From Fimbriimonadaceae bacterium (lineage in GTDB: Bacteria > Armatimonadota > Fimbriimonadia > Fimbriimonadales > Fimbriimonadaceae), in assembly GCA_019638795.1 (NCBI GenBank), contig JAHBTB010000002.1, positions 124,001-188,000 of the forward strand: a stretch of 64,000 bases of DNA, read 5' to 3'. The notes under the pieces are model-generated. The model made no database searches, was not told the DNA's origin, and worked only from the letters and a program-made list of their open reading frames with translations. The position numbers and the translations under genes are program-made. Of this stretch, positions 63,451 to 64,000 are shown piece after piece. The stretch's first letter is position 1. Every line of letters begins with the position of its first letter.

Positions 63451-63819
63451 CGTCTTCTCTCCTTATCGTTCCCTTGTCTTCTCTTGTCATGGTCAGGGCC
63501 CGCACGCCCCACATTGGACTACCGGCTCAGGCCAGAGAGGATTCGACCCCTGGGCCATTGCCTAGCCATGGCGGTACGGCCGGGCATGAGCGACCCACGG
63601 CGGTGGACCGAGCGGGCAAAGGATGAGGCACGGGCAGGCATGCGCCCGGCCCCTCGAAAGGAGTCCGTCGCGGCCCGATTGATCGCCGTCCCTCGGCGGC
63701 CCGCTTGGCCACCGGCCAGTCCACGACCGGACGCGTCCGCCGGGCGAAGACTTAGGTCGTTTTGTTTGGTCGGGGGGTGCCGTCCCGGATCGGGAGGCCG
63801 GCCCACAAGGTTCGTCTGT

Positions 63820-63859
63820 CTGACGGACCGGGGCCTTGGGTGAAGGTTCAGTCCGTCAG
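63820..63859. repeat. Long imperfect hairpin
   Basis: CTGACGGAC (63820-63828) pairs with GTCCGTCAG (63851-63859). Inside, CCTT (63834-63837) pairs with AAGG (63843-63846), separated by an internal loop. No T run follows on either strand. Confidence 0.55.
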
Positions 63860-63963
63860 GAGGCTAGCGCCGAGCGCGTCAATTTGCGCACCCGTTTTCT
63901 TGGTCACGTCTTGCCATCTGCACGTCCAATCGTCTCGCCTCATGTCGTGGCGAGGTGGACACT

Positions 63964-63992
63964 TTGACAGCGTGACCGACGCCATGGATACA
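63964..63992 (+). promoter_or_regulatory. Possible promoter at the right edge
   Basis: A consensus TTGACA (63964-63969) followed after 17 bases by GATACA (63987-63992). It would drive a plus-strand gene starting past the window end. The -10 is weak. Confidence 0.3.
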
Positions 63993-64000
63993 GGTCGTGA

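Larger units (their letters stand above)
63451..64000. other. 550-base stretch without a supported gene, upstream of the Ro60 homologue
   Basis: No frame here has a start, ribosome site and protein-like composition. It holds several inverted repeats, notably GGCTAGGC ... GCCTGAGCC on the minus strand (about 63525-63570) enclosing GGTCGAATCC, which loosely resembles a tRNA T loop, and the hairpin at 63820-63859. A Y RNA or a gene beginning beyond the edge would fit; neither is proven. Confidence 0.4.

Noticed and set aside
62071-63843. A 590-codon plus-strand open frame opposite the Ro60 gene
   Set aside because: The minus frame has TROVE and vWA motifs and a strong ribosome site; the plus frame has no recognisable motif or start signal.

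Overview
The window is about 64 kb of GC-rich bacterial chromosome with densely packed genes on both strands, many of them overlapping by ATGA or TGATG. The gene mix suggests a member of the Armatimonadota, probably Fimbriimonadia-like. It combines a DUF1559-style pseudopilin, an SLH-domain outer-membrane porin, PEP-CTERM proteins, DUF1501 and PSD1/planctomycete-cytochrome-c proteins, a Ro60 (TROVE) protein and a CdaA/CdaR c-di-AMP pair. The placement is inferred from protein families; no 16S rRNA gene is present.

1-11.1 kb: a minus-strand run reads lacI, pseudopilin, small membrane protein, two ABC half-exporters, a membrane-fusion-like protein, an ADP-ribosylglycohydrolase fused to a beta-sandwich region, and a partial GH127 arabinofuranosidase. 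A ribokinase is divergent from lacI. Three palindromes with the half-sites GACCAA and TTGGTC lie in the lacI/ribokinase intergenic region. Together these suggest a LacI-controlled pentofuranoside utilisation locus.

11.1-18.5 kb: a radical SAM protein, a GapN-like dehydrogenase and the tag glycosylase, then the ribosomal alpha-type operon rpmJ-rpsM-rpsK-rpoA-rplQ-truA-rplM-rpsI. rpsD is missing between rpsK and rpoA. A terminator closes the operon.

18.5-25.0 kb: secreted M23 and matrixin-like peptidases, a lipoprotein, a Gfo/Idh/MocA oxidoreductase, a metallophosphoesterase, a chemoreceptor and tRNA-Arg(UCU). 25.1-29.5 kb: an MscS channel and a carbohydrate ABC importer (binding protein and two permeases, no ATPase) with a VOC protein.

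29.6-37.2 kb: TauE-like exporter, NTP-transferase, ribH, glcF, folE2, a candidate stand-alone structured RNA, an anchored secreted protein, an orphan sdhA and a small Fe-S protein. 37.2-49.2 kb: a tricorn-like S41 protease, an SLH-porin, a phosphohexomutase, endonuclease IV, a GAF sensor, a TPR protein and metK. 49.2-57.7 kb: a PEP-CTERM remnant, a secreted metzincin, PSD1-DUF1501 and two acetyltransferases. 57.7-64 kb: cdaR, cdaA, pheA, a small conserved-looking ORF, a PEP-CTERM protein and the Ro60 homologue, followed by about 550 bases without a gene.

Many first genes of transcription units have a TANNNT-like hexamer 5-9 bases before the start codon and no Shine-Dalgarno sequence. This suggests that leaderless transcription is common in this organism. 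A second set of genes has clear Shine-Dalgarno sequences instead.
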